NCBI RefSeq assembly: GCF_013285385.1
Contig: NZ_CP054212.1
Location: 1,860,001 to 1,924,000 of the forward strand
Source of the DNA: Paramixta manurensis
Lineage (GTDB): Bacteria; Pseudomonadota; Gammaproteobacteria; Enterobacterales; Enterobacteriaceae
Reading direction: 5' to 3'
Length of the DNA stretch: 64,000 bases
Positions 16,484 through 25,417 of this stretch are shown piece after piece. How positions within the stretch are numbered: position 1 is the first letter of the stretch; each line of letters opens with the position of its first letter. Below the pieces are notes generated by a model, which made no database searches, had not been told where the DNA came from, and was given only the letters and a program-made list of their open reading frames with translations. The translations under genes were made by a program, and so were the position numbers.

Positions 16484-16520
16484 GAAGAAAAAAAGCGTGA
16501 GCAGGGCGGCTCACGCTTTT
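16484..16520 (-). terminator. Terminator of yceB
   Basis: A perfect 12-bp stem (arms 16509-16520 and 16491-16502; core GCGTGAGC) with a 6-base loop, followed on the minus strand by a T tract. It separates yceB from the pyrC promoter. Confidence 0.92.
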
Positions 16521-16553
16521 GGCTGGTGGCTGGACCGAAACCGGCAGCGATGA

Positions 16554-17117
16554 TTAATCGGTAAATGGAATCACTAACTCGCCGGGCTTCACTTCCAGCC
16601 CTTTGGCGAATTTCTTCGCTAACGATTCGGCTTTACTGCGATCGGAACTTAAAACGTAGGCCGGTTTACGATCAAAGTAGCTTTTTAGTGACTGGTTAAG
16701 ATATGGCGTCACTGATTTCATGATCGACTGCATTTTTTCCGGCTGTACGTCCGCGTCGACAATTTCCAGATCTTTGAGATAAATGGCGCCCTTGTCTTTA
16801 TCAAACCACGGTTGCGCCTTCATTTTAAGTTTCATGGTGGCTTGTTGCGGGCCGAAAAGTGAAGTTATATTGACGTCAGCATCGCCGGAAAGTGTGACTT
16901 TGTTCGGCTCTTCACGGCCAATTTGGCTACTTAAATTGCTCAATACAATGTGCGCATTAACTAAGCCCGATACGCCAATATCTTTTTCATAATTATTATG
17001 TTTTTGCAGCGCCTTGTTAATGTCCTGCTCGTTAACGGTGTACTGAGTGAGTTGGTTACAGCCGACCAATAAGCCAGCAAAAATAAGGGCTGCCAGCCCG
17101 AGAAATGCCTTCTTCAT
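16554..17117 (-). CDS. yceB: YceB family lipoprotein (DUF1439)
   Basis: Predicted outer-membrane lipoprotein of 187 residues (E. coli 186). A signal peptide is followed by the lipobox LLVGC at about residue 20. The DUF1439 body is conserved from NQLTQYTVNEQDINKAL to the end VKPGELVIPFTD, including SSQIGREEPNKVTLSGDA. Function unknown; the fold belongs to a lipid-binding type in related structures. A GAGG ribosome site precedes ATG 17117. It ends in a strong terminator before pyrC. Confidence 0.93.
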   Translation of the reverse strand: MKKAFLGLAALIFAGLLVGCNQLTQYTVNEQDINKALQKHNNYEKDIGVSGLVNAHIVLSNLSSQIGREEPNKVTLSGDADVNITSLFGPQQATMKLKMKAQPWFDKDKGAIYLKDLEIVDADVQPEKMQSIMKSVTPYLNQSLKSYFDRKPAYVLSSDRSKAESLAKKFAKGLEVKPGELVIPFTD

Positions 17118-17293
17118 TCAAATCCTCAATAATTTTATTCACACAAACGGTCCTGTTTCAGCATGATAGCTTGCCTTAGCGCGTCGTCAGAGTCACCAGG
17201 ATATCACTGAAAGGGGGGCGAAAAAGGCAAGGAAATGTGTCGGTAAACGGAAGTGGGTTAAATGGGCGGCGAGTGTTAGCGCCGCCCCGCTGA

Positions 17294-17941
17294 TTAAATA
17301 GCAATTGAAGAGAGCAGGTTAACTTGGGTTTGTTTAGCCATATTGTCCCGATACTCTGCCACGCGGCTGGGATATTCAACGCCGGCAACCAGCGTAAGGG
17401 AACGCAGTAAGGGGAACAGATGAATATCGTCTTCCGACAGTTCGCCATTGACCGCGTTCGGTTTGACGATGAACTTATCCAGATCGCGCAGATCCTGGCT
17501 AATTTTCTTCACCAGACCCGGCGCATGTTGCTTCAGCTCAGCGAAACTGCCGACATTTGCCTCTTTTTTGTCCTTAAAATAACGGCGTGCTTCAGGGGTG
17601 GCGAATTCAGCAAAAGCGGCTTCGGCAATACGCGGCAGCAACAATTTATTCACGTAGCCATTCACCTGACGTAGCCAGTCACTGATGGCCGGATTGGTTT
17701 TGCCGGTGATCAAAGGCTCACCATCTTGCTTATCGATAAAACGAACAATATCCATACTCTCAGGCATACAACTGCCATCCTCTTTTTGCAGAATGGGAGC
17801 TATCTTCTGACCGATTAATTTTTTTGGCGTTTCTTCGTCATCGTTAAGCAGGACAACCAGTTCGACCGGCAGATTTTTTAAGCCGAAAATCATGCGTGCT
17901 TTAACGCAGAATGGACAATGATCGTAGATGTAAAGTTTCAC
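17294..17941 (-). CDS. grxB: Glutaredoxin 2
   Basis: Glutathione-dependent oxidoreductase of the unusual glutaredoxin-2 type: an N-terminal thioredoxin-fold domain with a C-terminal all-helical domain like glutathione transferases. It is 215 residues, as in E. coli. The active site is Cys9-Pro-Phe-Cys12, where E. coli has CPYC. The cis-proline is in APILQ and the PESMDIVRFID segment follows. The C-terminus NMAKQTQVNLLSSIAI is typical. The start is a GTG at 17941 behind a clear AAGGAGAAG ribosome site. Confidence 0.96.
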   Translation of the reverse strand: MKLYIYDHCPFCVKARMIFGLKNLPVELVVLLNDDEETPKKLIGQKIAPILQKEDGSCMPESMDIVRFIDKQDGEPLITGKTNPAISDWLRQVNGYVNKLLLPRIAEAAFAEFATPEARRYFKDKKEANVGSFAELKQHAPGLVKKISQDLRDLDKFIVKPNAVNGELSEDDIHLFPLLRSLTLVAGVEYPSRVAEYRDNMAKQTQVNLLSSIAI

Positions 17942-18089
17942 CGGATCTTCTCCTTACTCACGTGGATAGCGGCCCTTGCCGCCATTAATATTTTGAATGT
18001 ATTAGGGAAGTATGGAAGAGAATAGGGCGAAGGGCAAACCGCGTCGGCGGCATAAGCGGCTTGCCGACACGGAAAAAACGGTGAAAGTC

Positions 18090-19292
18090 TTAGGCGGGCG
18101 ATATCCCCGACGCCACATCGCGTGGCTGGAATTGCCACCACAGCGCCAGTAACGTCACCATGCCGACGCTACCAAGCATTAGCCACGGTAATTCCGGCAT
18201 CGCTAACTCACGCCCGGCGTCAAACATCCAGCCGCCGCCGGTGTAACCAATCGCGCCGCCGAAGGCCAAGCCAAGCCGACTGAACCCCATATAGCTACCG
18301 CGTGCTCGAGCGCTGGCAAGTGAGGCGCTTAGCGTTTCTCGTGCCGGCTCAGCAATAATCGAGCCGATATAAAAGGTGCAGATCAACATAAAGAGCTGTT
18401 GTAACGTGTTGGTCATCCCTATCGGCATAAGGCTGAGCGTCATCAAAAACAGGCCCGCCATTAAGCGTTGCTCAAGACGAAAGCGCTTCTCGCTCCAGCG
18501 TGCAATCGGGTACAGCAAGGTGAGCGATAACGTTGCTTCAATGGCATACATCCACTTTACCGCGCCCGGCACGCCAGCAATTTGATTAACCATTATCGGC
18601 AGCATCAACATCACCTGCACGGCTAACGTGTAGTAGCCGGTCAACGTCAACACATACAGACAGAAGCGCTTGTCACGCAGTACGCGGCCCATTCCTTCCA
18701 GCATTGAGGTGCGTTCAGTCGAGATACGCCACGCCGGTAGTAGCCAGGCATTAAACCCGGCGGCGGCAACAAAAACTGAGGCGCCGGCCCAACACACCAG
18801 GCGGAAATCCCACGACAATAGCCAGCTACCGATTAGAGCGCCAATCACCGCGCCCGCGCTATCCTGCATCATCAACAGCGAGAAAAACCGCCCGCGTTCG
18901 CGAGGACGAATCAGCTTGATCACCATCGCGGTACGCGGCGGATCGAACAGGGTGCCGCCGAGGCCAGAAAGAATACAGGACAACCACAGAATCCAGGGTT
19001 GATGAGCGACCGCCATGCTGGCAAAACCGGCGGCGCGCAGCAGCATCCCGGTAACGATCATCGGCTTCGCGCCGAAACGATCGGCAATCGCTCCGCCAAA
19101 AATGCCCAACCCTTGTTGTACCAATTGGCGTAAACCCAGCGCGAGGCCGACTGAGAGCGCCGCCCAACCCAACTGGTCGACAAAACGAATGGATATCAGC
19201 GGAAAGACCACGAAAAAGCCTAACACCACCAACATATTATCAACCAGTAAGAATGCCTTTCCGAGGCGTCTGGCCCGTGCGACCCGCGACAT
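18090..19292 (-). CDS. mdtH: Multidrug efflux MFS transporter MdtH
   Basis: Major facilitator superfamily transporter of 400 residues and 12 predicted helices, implicated in fluoroquinolone efflux in E. coli. The N-terminus MSRVARARRLGKAFLLVDNM and the loop motif GGAIADRFGAKPM are conserved, as are LSGLGGTLFDPPR and SIIAEPARETLSASLA. The C-terminal tail is shorter and different from E. coli after the last helix. It is divergent from rimJ across 372 non-coding bases. Confidence 0.94.
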   Translation of the reverse strand: MSRVARARRLGKAFLLVDNMLVVLGFFVVFPLISIRFVDQLGWAALSVGLALGLRQLVQQGLGIFGGAIADRFGAKPMIVTGMLLRAAGFASMAVAHQPWILWLSCILSGLGGTLFDPPRTAMVIKLIRPRERGRFFSLLMMQDSAGAVIGALIGSWLLSWDFRLVCWAGASVFVAAAGFNAWLLPAWRISTERTSMLEGMGRVLRDKRFCLYVLTLTGYYTLAVQVMLMLPIMVNQIAGVPGAVKWMYAIEATLSLTLLYPIARWSEKRFRLEQRLMAGLFLMTLSLMPIGMTNTLQQLFMLICTFYIGSIIAEPARETLSASLASARARGSYMGFSRLGLAFGGAIGYTGGGWMFDAGRELAMPELPWLMLGSVGMVTLLALWWQFQPRDVASGISPA

Positions 19293-19664
19293 GCTTGTTC
19301 CTAAGCGTAAAAGAAGAGAAAACAGCCAATTGAACTATTCTCCGCTTTTATCCTCCTTTTTGACAGCCAATGCAGAATGATATTTTTTTATCGAAATAGT
19401 GCAATTTGTGCTGTAATTTCAGCAGGTAACTTGTGAGAAACACCGCGATATTTGCAGAGAGTTTTACCCAAACGGCCAATGACGGTTATATTGGGGGCCG
19501 GCAGTCAAAAACATCCGGTTTTATCGGTTATCGCCCGGAGTGGTTTCGCAAGCTGCTTGTTTAATCGATTTTTTTTATCAGCCATGTATGCCCTAACGCA
19601 TTTACGTTGTCGGAATGTCAATGCACGTGCAGCTTAAGCGGGCGGGTATACTTCAGGAGAAAAG
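19293..19664. other. Non-coding divergent region between mdtH and rimJ
   Basis: These 372 bases should hold the promoters of mdtH (minus) and rimJ (plus). I see a TTGACA at 19360-19365 followed 15 bases later by TATTTT (plus), and a CAGGAGAAAAG ribosome site before rimJ. E. coli has no gene here either. The open frames inside have no ribosome sites. No repeat or RNA gene was recognised. Confidence 0.5.
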
Positions 19665-20255
19665 ATGTTTGGCTACCGTTCTTCTGCACCGAAAGTGCGT
19701 CTGACAACCGACCGGTTAGTGGTCCGTCTGGTTCATGAACGTGATGCCTGGCGGCTGGCTGATTACTATGCGGAAAACCGTCTGTTTCTCAAGCCCTGGG
19801 AGCCGGTGCGTGATGAAAGCCACTGTTATCCGTCGGGCTGGCAGGCCCGTCTGGGGTTGATCGCGGATATGCACCGGCAGGGCAGCGCATTCTATTTTAT
19901 TGTTATGGATCCGCAAGAGAGCGAAGTTCGGGGTGTGGCGAATTTTAGTAATGTGTTACGCGGTTCGTTTCATGCCTGTTATTTGGGTTATTCGCTGGGC
20001 GAAAAATGGCAGGGGCAGGGCATGATGTATGAAGCGTTACAGGCGGCGATTAAGTATATGCAACGCCAACAACATCTTCACCGCATCATGGCGAACTATA
20101 TGCCGCATAATCAGCGTAGCGGTAATCTGTTAGCGCGTCTGGGGTTTGAAAAAGAGGGCTATGCCAAAGATTATCTGCTGATTGATGGGCAGTGGCAGGA
20201 CCATGTGCTCACCGCACTGACCTGGCGCGAGTGGGCGGCAGAGCGTCGCGGATAA
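19665..20255 (+). CDS. rimJ: Ribosomal protein S5 alanine N-acetyltransferase
   Basis: GNAT-family acetyltransferase that acetylates the N-terminal alanine of ribosomal protein S5 and takes part in small-subunit maturation. It is 196 residues. Conserved stretches are MFGYRS..PKVRLTTDRLVVRLV, LKPWEPVRDESHCYPSGWQARLG, the acetyl-CoA binding region around GEKWQGQGMMYEAL, and NYMPHNQRSGNLLARLGFEKEGYAKDYLLIDGQW. It is followed directly by mviM; the yceH gene that lies between them in E. coli is absent. Confidence 0.96.
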   Translation: MFGYRSSAPKVRLTTDRLVVRLVHERDAWRLADYYAENRLFLKPWEPVRDESHCYPSGWQARLGLIADMHRQGSAFYFIVMDPQESEVRGVANFSNVLRGSFHACYLGYSLGEKWQGQGMMYEALQAAIKYMQRQQHLHRIMANYMPHNQRSGNLLARLGFEKEGYAKDYLLIDGQWQDHVLTALTWREWAAERRG

Positions 20256-20304
20256 TCACTACCTGCCGGGGCTTACCGGCTTCACAAGCAGAAAGGAGAG
20301 AACT

Positions 20305-21225
20305 ATGGCACCGCGTATTGGCGTGGTCGGCCTGGGCGGCATCGCGCAGAAAGCCTGGCTTCCGGTGATTGGACGAGCGGATAGCTGGCGTTTGGTGGGC
20401 GGTTTTTCTCCCAATCAACAAAAAGCGCAAGCGGTGTGCGATAGCTATCGGATGCGTTGCTATTCACGGCTTGACGTGCTGGCGGCCGATTGTGACGCGG
20501 TCTTTGTTCACAGTAGTACGGCGTCGCATTTTGCCGTGGTACGTGAGTTGCTGTTGGCGGGCGTTGATGTGTGCGTCGATAAACCGCTAGCGGAAACGCT
20601 TAGTGAGGCAGAGAAGCTGGTTGAGCTGGCAGCAAAGCAAGGGCGCAAACTGATGGTCGGGTTTAACCGTCGCTTTGCCCCACGTTATCAACAGCTAAAG
20701 TCGCAACTGAGTGAAGCGGCGTCGGTTCGGATGGAAAAACATCGCAGCGACAGTGTCGGGCCGCAGGATTTACGTTTCACCTTACTGGATGACTATTTGC
20801 ATGTGGTGGATACTGCGTTGTGGTTAGCGGGTGGCCGCGGCAAATTGCATCATGGCGTGCTGCATACCAATGAAGCCGGGCAGATGCTGTATGCCGAGCA
20901 CCATTTCAGCGTTGGCGGGACGCAGGTGACCACCAGTATGCACCGCCGGGCAGGAACGCAGCGCGAATCGGTGATGGCGCTCGGCGACGGCAACACGTGG
21001 CAGGTGGATGAGATGCGAGACTGGCGTCACGAGCACCACGGGCAGTTAGCGATCGATCCGGTTCCGGCGTGGCAAACAACGCTGGTCCAGCGTGGGTTTG
21101 ACGGCGCGGCGCGCCATTTTATCACCTGCGTTGAAAATCAGACGATGCCTGAAACCTCCGGCGAACAAGCCCTAATGGCGCAGCGTGTGATAGAAAAACT
21201 GTGGCGCGAAATTGATAACGAATAA
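20305..21225 (+). CDS. mviM: Gfo/Idh/MocA family oxidoreductase MviM
   Basis: Predicted NAD(P)-dependent oxidoreductase of 306 residues; the substrate is unknown. The Rossmann motif GVVGLGGIAQKAWLP starts at residue 5. Family positions VFVHSSTASHF, VCVDKPLAE (the conserved EKP-like lysine), GFNRRFAP and LDDYLHVVDTALWL follow. It has a GAAAGGAGAG ribosome site. It sits between rimJ and murJ as in E. coli, but its link to the flippase, if any, is unproven. Confidence 0.93.
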   Translation: MAPRIGVVGLGGIAQKAWLPVIGRADSWRLVGGFSPNQQKAQAVCDSYRMRCYSRLDVLAADCDAVFVHSSTASHFAVVRELLLAGVDVCVDKPLAETLSEAEKLVELAAKQGRKLMVGFNRRFAPRYQQLKSQLSEAASVRMEKHRSDSVGPQDLRFTLLDDYLHVVDTALWLAGGRGKLHHGVLHTNEAGQMLYAEHHFSVGGTQVTTSMHRRAGTQRESVMALGDGNTWQVDEMRDWRHEHHGQLAIDPVPAWQTTLVQRGFDGAARHFITCVENQTMPETSGEQALMAQRVIEKLWREIDNE

Positions 21226-21342
21226 CTCGCTGTAACAATAGTTTGTGGTTATTTCGCTGCGGATTAGTAGACTAGGCGCAGCTTTCGTCGGAAAGAGACT
21301 TTTGCCGATGTTTTTACTCTTTTTCAGGATGCGCAGTAAACC

Positions 21343-22878
21343 ATGAACCTGTTGAAATCGCTGGCGGCGGTCAGTTCCATGACCCTGTTTTCACGCGTAC
21401 TGGGCTTTGCCCGTGATGCCATTGTGGCGCGCGTGTTTGGTGCCGGTATGGCGACCGATGCCTTCTTCGTTGCCTTTAAACTCCCTAATCTATTGCGCCG
21501 TATTTTCGCCGAAGGCGCATTCTCACAGGCGTTTGTGCCTATTCTGGCCGAGTATAAAAGTAAACAAGGCGAGGAAGCGACACGGGTATTTATTGCCTAT
21601 GTCTCTGGCCTGCTAACGCTGGCGCTGGCGCTGGTCACTTTCCTCGGTATGATTGCCGCACCCTGGGTTATTTTGGTGACCGCGCCCGGTTTTGCTGATA
21701 CCGCAGATAAATTTGCCCTTACCTCGGCCTTATTACGGATTACCTTTCCCTATATTTTGCTGATCTCGCTGGCCTCGCTGGTGGGCGCGATATTGAATAC
21801 CTGGAACCGTTTCTCGGTACCGGCGTTCGCGCCGACGCTGCTGAATGTCAGTATGATCGGCTTCGCGCTATTTGGCGCGCCACATTTTCATCCGCCGGTA
21901 TTAGCGCTGGCATGGGCGGTGGTGGTGGGCGGCGTGTTGCAGCTTGGCTATCAGTTACCGCATCTGAAGAAAATCGGTATGCTGGTGCTGCCGCGCGTTA
22001 ACCTGAAGGATGCGGGCGTCTGGCGCGTGATGCGTCAAATGGGTCCGGCCATCCTCGGGGTATCGGTCAGCCAAATTTCCCTGATTATTAATACGATTTT
22101 CGCCTCCTTTTTAGTCTCCGGTTCCGTTTCGTGGATGTATTACGCTGACCGTCTTATGGAGTTTCCTTCCGGCGTGTTGGGCGTTGCGCTGGGCACGATT
22201 TTGTTACCGTCGCTCGCGAAAAGTTTTGCCAGCGGTAACCATGACGAGTATTCACGGCTAATGGATTGGGGGCTACGCCTCTGTTTCTTATTGGCGTTGC
22301 CGAGCGCGGTGGCATTGGGGATTCTTTCCGGCCCGCTCACTATCGCGCTGTTCCAGTACGGTAAGTTCACCGCGTTTGATGCCGCGATGACTCAGCGCGC
22401 GCTGGTCGCCTACTCGGTTGGATTAATGGGGCTGATTGTGGTGAAGGTGTTGGCGCCAGGTTTCTATTCGCGTCAGGATATTAAAACGCCGGTCAAAATC
22501 GCGCTGATTACGCTGGTTATGACACAGTTGATGAATATGGCGTTTATCGGCCCGCTAAAACACGCCGGGCTGTCGCTCTCTATCGGTTTAGCGGCTTGCC
22601 TGAATGCCGCATTGTTGTACTGGCAATTACGTAAGAAACAGATCTTTCAGCCGCAGCCGGGCTGGTCGGGTTTTCTGCTACGGTTGTTTATTGCGTTAAT
22701 CGCGATGGCGGCGGTCCTCATCGGCCTGATGATGGTGATGCCGGCATGGGAGAGCGGTAATATGCTGTATCGGCTGTTACGCCTGGCGCTGGTTTGCGCC
22801 GCAGGCGGCGGCGCTTACTTTATTATGCTTGCGTTGCTGGGGTTCCGCGTGAGGGATTTTGCCCGCAGCGCCGCCTAG
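21343..22878 (+). CDS. murJ: Lipid II flippase MurJ (MviN)
   Basis: Polytopic inner-membrane protein of the MOP exporter superfamily, 511 residues and 14 predicted helices, which flips the peptidoglycan precursor lipid II to the periplasmic face. The N-terminus MNLLKSLAAVSSMTLFSRVLGF and the following ARDAIVARVFGAG, with Arg residues lining the family's cavity, are intact, as is YYADRLMEFPSGVLGVALGT. The gene is essential in E. coli. A bidirectional terminator separates it from flgN. Confidence 0.97.
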   Translation: MNLLKSLAAVSSMTLFSRVLGFARDAIVARVFGAGMATDAFFVAFKLPNLLRRIFAEGAFSQAFVPILAEYKSKQGEEATRVFIAYVSGLLTLALALVTFLGMIAAPWVILVTAPGFADTADKFALTSALLRITFPYILLISLASLVGAILNTWNRFSVPAFAPTLLNVSMIGFALFGAPHFHPPVLALAWAVVVGGVLQLGYQLPHLKKIGMLVLPRVNLKDAGVWRVMRQMGPAILGVSVSQISLIINTIFASFLVSGSVSWMYYADRLMEFPSGVLGVALGTILLPSLAKSFASGNHDEYSRLMDWGLRLCFLLALPSAVALGILSGPLTIALFQYGKFTAFDAAMTQRALVAYSVGLMGLIVVKVLAPGFYSRQDIKTPVKIALITLVMTQLMNMAFIGPLKHAGLSLSIGLAACLNAALLYWQLRKKQIFQPQPGWSGFLLRLFIALIAMAAVLIGLMMVMPAWESGNMLYRLLRLALVCAAGGGAYFIMLALLGFRVRDFARSAA

Positions 22879-22891
22879 TGGGCGACAGATG

Positions 22892-22922
22892 AAAAAATGG
22901 CCGGTTTTACCGGCCCTTTTTT
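22892..22922. terminator. Bidirectional terminator between murJ and flgN
   Basis: GGCCGG, loop TTTTA, CCGGCC (22899-22915), with an A tract on the left and a T tract on the right, so it serves both converging genes. Confidence 0.92.
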
Positions 22923-22928
22923 ATGAGG

Positions 22929-23360
22929 CTAAATCTTCCGGCTAACCGCTACATCCGGTGTGGTTTGCCCGTCTGGCCCATAAAAAGACTGGCTATGGTG
23001 CGGTTTTAAAATCGCCAACGCCTGCTGGTTAAAGTGCATTTGCTGGTTAAGCAACAGACCATTATGCGTATTGGTATCGCGTAGCGTCTGGGTACGTTGC
23101 TGGATAAGTTGCCAGCTACGCGTCAACACGGGATGGCTATGATAGGGAGCCTGAAGGCCGTTTTGTTTTTCCATCTGACGGCGTAATTCGTCCAGATAGT
23201 TCAGCGTGCTGAGTAGCGAACTTTTATCTTCGGTGATGCGCTGTAACAATCTGCTATTAATATGCCCGACGGAAAGCTGCTGTTGCTCCTCATCCATCAC
23301 CGCGTTCAGCGAAGTGAGGACATCCAGCATTTTATCTAAAACGGCGGTCAGGTTATTCAT
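22929..23360 (-). CDS. flgN: Flagellar export chaperone FlgN
   Basis: Cytoplasmic chaperone of 143 residues for the hook-filament junction proteins FlgK and FlgL, which it delivers to the type III export gate. It is all-helical with a heptad N-terminus (LTAVLDKMLDVLTSLNAVMDEEQQ). The C-terminal NQQALAILKP region corresponds to the part that binds the junction proteins. It begins 5 bases after the flgM stop and is co-transcribed with it. Confidence 0.93.
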   Translation of the reverse strand: MNNLTAVLDKMLDVLTSLNAVMDEEQQQLSVGHINSRLLQRITEDKSSLLSTLNYLDELRRQMEKQNGLQAPYHSHPVLTRSWQLIQQRTQTLRDTNTHNGLLLNQQMHFNQQALAILKPHHSQSFYGPDGQTTPDVAVSRKI

Positions 23361-23365
23361 GACGC

Positions 23366-23665
23366 TTATTTACCCTGTAAGTAATCTTTGGTTTCCTGAA
23401 TCAACGCATCGGCAATTTTACCGGTATCCATTTTTAACTCGCCGTTACGAATAGCTGTTTTAAGCTGCTCAACCCGGTCGGTATTAATATCCTGGCTACC
23501 AGGCTGCATTAATTGCGCCTGCGCGTCGCTCAGGCTAACCTGTGCGCCGGATTCAGTCACGCTACCGCTGACGCTTGGGCGCGCTTTGCTGGCAGCGGCC
23601 TCATTATTATCGCGTGGCTGTACGCTATTAATCGGCTGCAAAGGTTGGGTTCTGTCGATGCTCAT
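23366..23665 (-). CDS. flgM: Anti-sigma-28 factor FlgM
   Basis: Protein of 99 residues that holds sigma-28 (FliA) inactive until the hook is complete and FlgM is secreted. The N-terminal export part (MSIDRTQPLQPINSVQPRD) is polar and disordered in character. The C-terminal sigma-binding half has the family helices (VSLSDAQAQLM, NTDRVEQLKTAIRNGELKMD, IADALIQET). A well-formed sigma-28 promoter lies upstream at 23736-23762. The class II flgA message can also read through into it. Confidence 0.95.
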   Translation of the reverse strand: MSIDRTQPLQPINSVQPRDNNEAAASKARPSVSGSVTESGAQVSLSDAQAQLMQPGSQDINTDRVEQLKTAIRNGELKMDTGKIADALIQETKDYLQGK

Positions 23666-23735
23666 TATCTGGCTCCTGTAAGTTCAGGCGAGAGTGCTGC
23701 CTGATAAGCAAAGCGTAATATGTTTGTTAATCCAG

Positions 23736-23762
23736 TTATCGGCAGAACAACGGCTGGCTTTA
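23736..23762 (-). promoter_or_regulatory. Sigma-28 promoter of flgMN
   Basis: On the minus strand, -35 TAAAGCCA (23762-23755), an 11-base spacer, then -10 GCCGATAA (23743-23736). The -10 is a perfect match and the spacing is exact for FliA. It lies between the flgA stop and flgM. Confidence 0.9.
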
Positions 23763-23767
23763 ACGCT

Positions 23768-24427
23768 TTATAGCGTTATAAGAATATTCCCATCCGCATC
23801 GACTTTACCACTGACAATTTGCCCGTTGCCCATCCGCACGCGCACTGCCTGCATCGCGGTGGCATTGTTTAGCGCACGGCCTTCACCGCTGGCATTAAAG
23901 CCATCGCCTTGCGCCACCACCATCACATTTTGCCCCGCCTTCACGCGCCACGGGCGGCGCAACATCGACAAAATAATCGGCTGGTCGGGTTGAATATCAC
24001 GCACGCTGACCGCGTCGAGTGCTTGTTGTGGATCGAGCATAACCTGCGCCGGTAAAGTGTCAAGACGACCACGCCGGAGTTGCATATCGGTGGCGGTTAA
24101 CGCGGTGCCACGTGAGATTTGCCGCACGGCAACCACATACTCGCCGGTAACCTGCACTTCAACCTGTAGATAACGTCGATTTTGCCCACAGTTAGCCGCG
24201 ACACTCATATTTCCCCACAGACGGCTGTTGCCTGGCAGACTGAACTGCGGCATTTCACAGGCTGGCCACTGAGAGGCTGGCGTACGCACCACCACATTCA
24301 TCCCCACGGCATGCTGCGGGTCGCGCGTTTTAAAGAACTGGCTGAGTTGCGAGGTGAGATCGCTCGCTGCCGCCGGTAATGATAGCAGCGCCAGAAGCGT
24401 GACCAGCAGCGGTGTGGTTCGACGCAT
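23768..24427 (-). CDS. flgA: Flagellar P-ring assembly chaperone FlgA
   Basis: Periplasmic chaperone that assists assembly of FlgI subunits into the P ring. I use ATG 24427, which follows an AAAGGGG ribosome site and gives 219 residues as in E. coli; an in-frame ATG at 24451 lacks a ribosome site. A signal peptide (LLVTLLALLSLPAAASDL) is followed by the SAF domain with RGRLDTLPAQVMLDPQQALDAVSVRDI and WRVKAGQNVMVVAQGDGF. It is divergent from flgB across an FlhDC site. Confidence 0.95.
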   Translation of the reverse strand: MRRTTPLLVTLLALLSLPAAASDLTSQLSQFFKTRDPQHAVGMNVVVRTPASQWPACEMPQFSLPGNSRLWGNMSVAANCGQNRRYLQVEVQVTGEYVVAVRQISRGTALTATDMQLRRGRLDTLPAQVMLDPQQALDAVSVRDIQPDQPIILSMLRRPWRVKAGQNVMVVAQGDGFNASGEGRALNNATAMQAVRVRMGNGQIVSGKVDADGNILITL

Positions 24428-24483
24428 TTTACTTTTCCCCTTTCCGGACATTGCGCAGATTCTACCCGCACGCGCGACAACTC

Positions 24484-24527
24484 AAGCCGCAAAATAGCGA
24501 CGCTTTTTAGCGCTATTCCGTCGATAG
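24484..24527. promoter_or_regulatory. FlhDC binding site between flgA and flgB
   Basis: Two half-sites in inverted order: the left ends in AAAATAGCG (24491-24499), then 11 bases, then CGCTATTCC (24511-24519), with weaker outer parts to 24484 and 24527. The AATAGCG-N11-CGCTATT geometry is that of the master flagellar activator's target. It is placed to drive both flgA and flgBCDEFGHIJ. Confidence 0.8.
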
Positions 24528-24584
24528 GCCTGGCGCATGGGTGATTATCCTGTCTGCTCAAAATTCTCACTTTCCGGAGGAAGC

Positions 24585-24998
24585 ATGCTCGACAAACTGG
24601 ACGCGGCGTTTCAGTTCGGCACCGAGGCGTTAAACCTGCGCGCGCAGCGGCAAGAGGTCTTGGCGTCTAACATCGCCAACGCGGATACGCCCGGCTACCA
24701 GGCGCGGGATATTGATTTCGCCAGTGAACTGAACCGGGCGCTGGAAAAAGGGCGTGCTCAGGGAAGCGGTCTGGCGCTGACGGTTACTTCGACGCGCCAT
24801 ATTCCCGCCGAAACCGTGCAGCCGCCGGCGCTGGATTTGCTGTATCGCATTCCCGATCAGCCCGCGATGGATGGCAACACGGTTGATATGGATCGTGAAC
24901 GTACGCAGTTTGCGGATAACAGCCTGAAATACCAAACCGACCTCACGCTTATCGGCAGCCAAATCAAAGGCATGATGAGCGCGTTACAGGGGCAATAA
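24585..24998 (+). CDS. flgB: Flagellar proximal rod protein FlgB
   Basis: Proximal rod subunit, exported by the flagellar type III system without a cleaved signal. I start it at ATG 24585 behind GGAGGAA (137 residues); the open frame reaches further upstream without support. The rod/hook family N-terminal motif is present (LNLRAQRQEVLASNIANADTPGYQARDIDF), with the C-terminal FADNSLKYQTDLTLIG helix. It is the first gene of the class II flgBCDEFGHIJ operon, three bases before flgC. Confidence 0.96.
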   Translation: MLDKLDAAFQFGTEALNLRAQRQEVLASNIANADTPGYQARDIDFASELNRALEKGRAQGSGLALTVTSTRHIPAETVQPPALDLLYRIPDQPAMDGNTVDMDRERTQFADNSLKYQTDLTLIGSQIKGMMSALQGQ

Positions 24999-25001
24999 TC
25001 G

Positions 25002-25406
25002 ATGGCACTTCTGAACATTTTTGATATCGCCGGGTCGGCGATGACCGCGCAATCGCAACGTCTTAACGTTAGCGCCAGCAACCTGGCAAACGCCGACAGT
25101 GTCACCGGGCCGGATGGTCAGCCTTATGTGGCAAAACAGGTGGTGTTCCAGGTGGATGCTGCGCCAGGCGCGGCAACCGGCGGCGTGCGCGTCGCGCAGG
25201 TGGTGGACGACCCCACCCCGGCGAAACTGGTTTATGACCCCGGCAATCCACTGGCTGACCCGAAAGGTTACGTCAAGATGCCGAACGTAGATGTAGTGAG
25301 CGAGACGGTCAACAGTATGTCGGCATCACGCAGCTATCAGGCCAACGTCGAGGTTCTGAACACCGTGAAGTCAATGATGATGAAAACCCTGACGATGGGT
25401 CAATAA
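25002..25406 (+). CDS. flgC: Flagellar proximal rod protein FlgC
   Basis: Proximal rod subunit, 134 residues, the family length. The N-terminal SAMTAQSQRLNVSASNLANADS motif and C-terminal MSASRSYQANVEVLNTVKSMMMKTLTMGQ helix form the D0 coiled-coil pair typical of axial proteins. The FlgC-specific middle (KQVVFQ, VVDDPTPAKLVYDPGNP) is present. It is tightly spaced within the operon. Confidence 0.97.
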   Translation: MALLNIFDIAGSAMTAQSQRLNVSASNLANADSVTGPDGQPYVAKQVVFQVDAAPGAATGGVRVAQVVDDPTPAKLVYDPGNPLADPKGYVKMPNVDVVSETVNSMSASRSYQANVEVLNTVKSMMMKTLTMGQ

Positions 25407-25417
25407 CGGAGAAGGCT

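Noticed and set aside
18044..18069. GTCGGC...GCCGAC dyad between mdtH and grxB as a terminator
   Set aside because: Short arms, long loop and no T tract; not convincing.
19452..19637. Open frame of 61 codons in the mdtH-rimJ gap
   Set aside because: No ribosome site, no recognisable protein, and no gene is known at this position in relatives.
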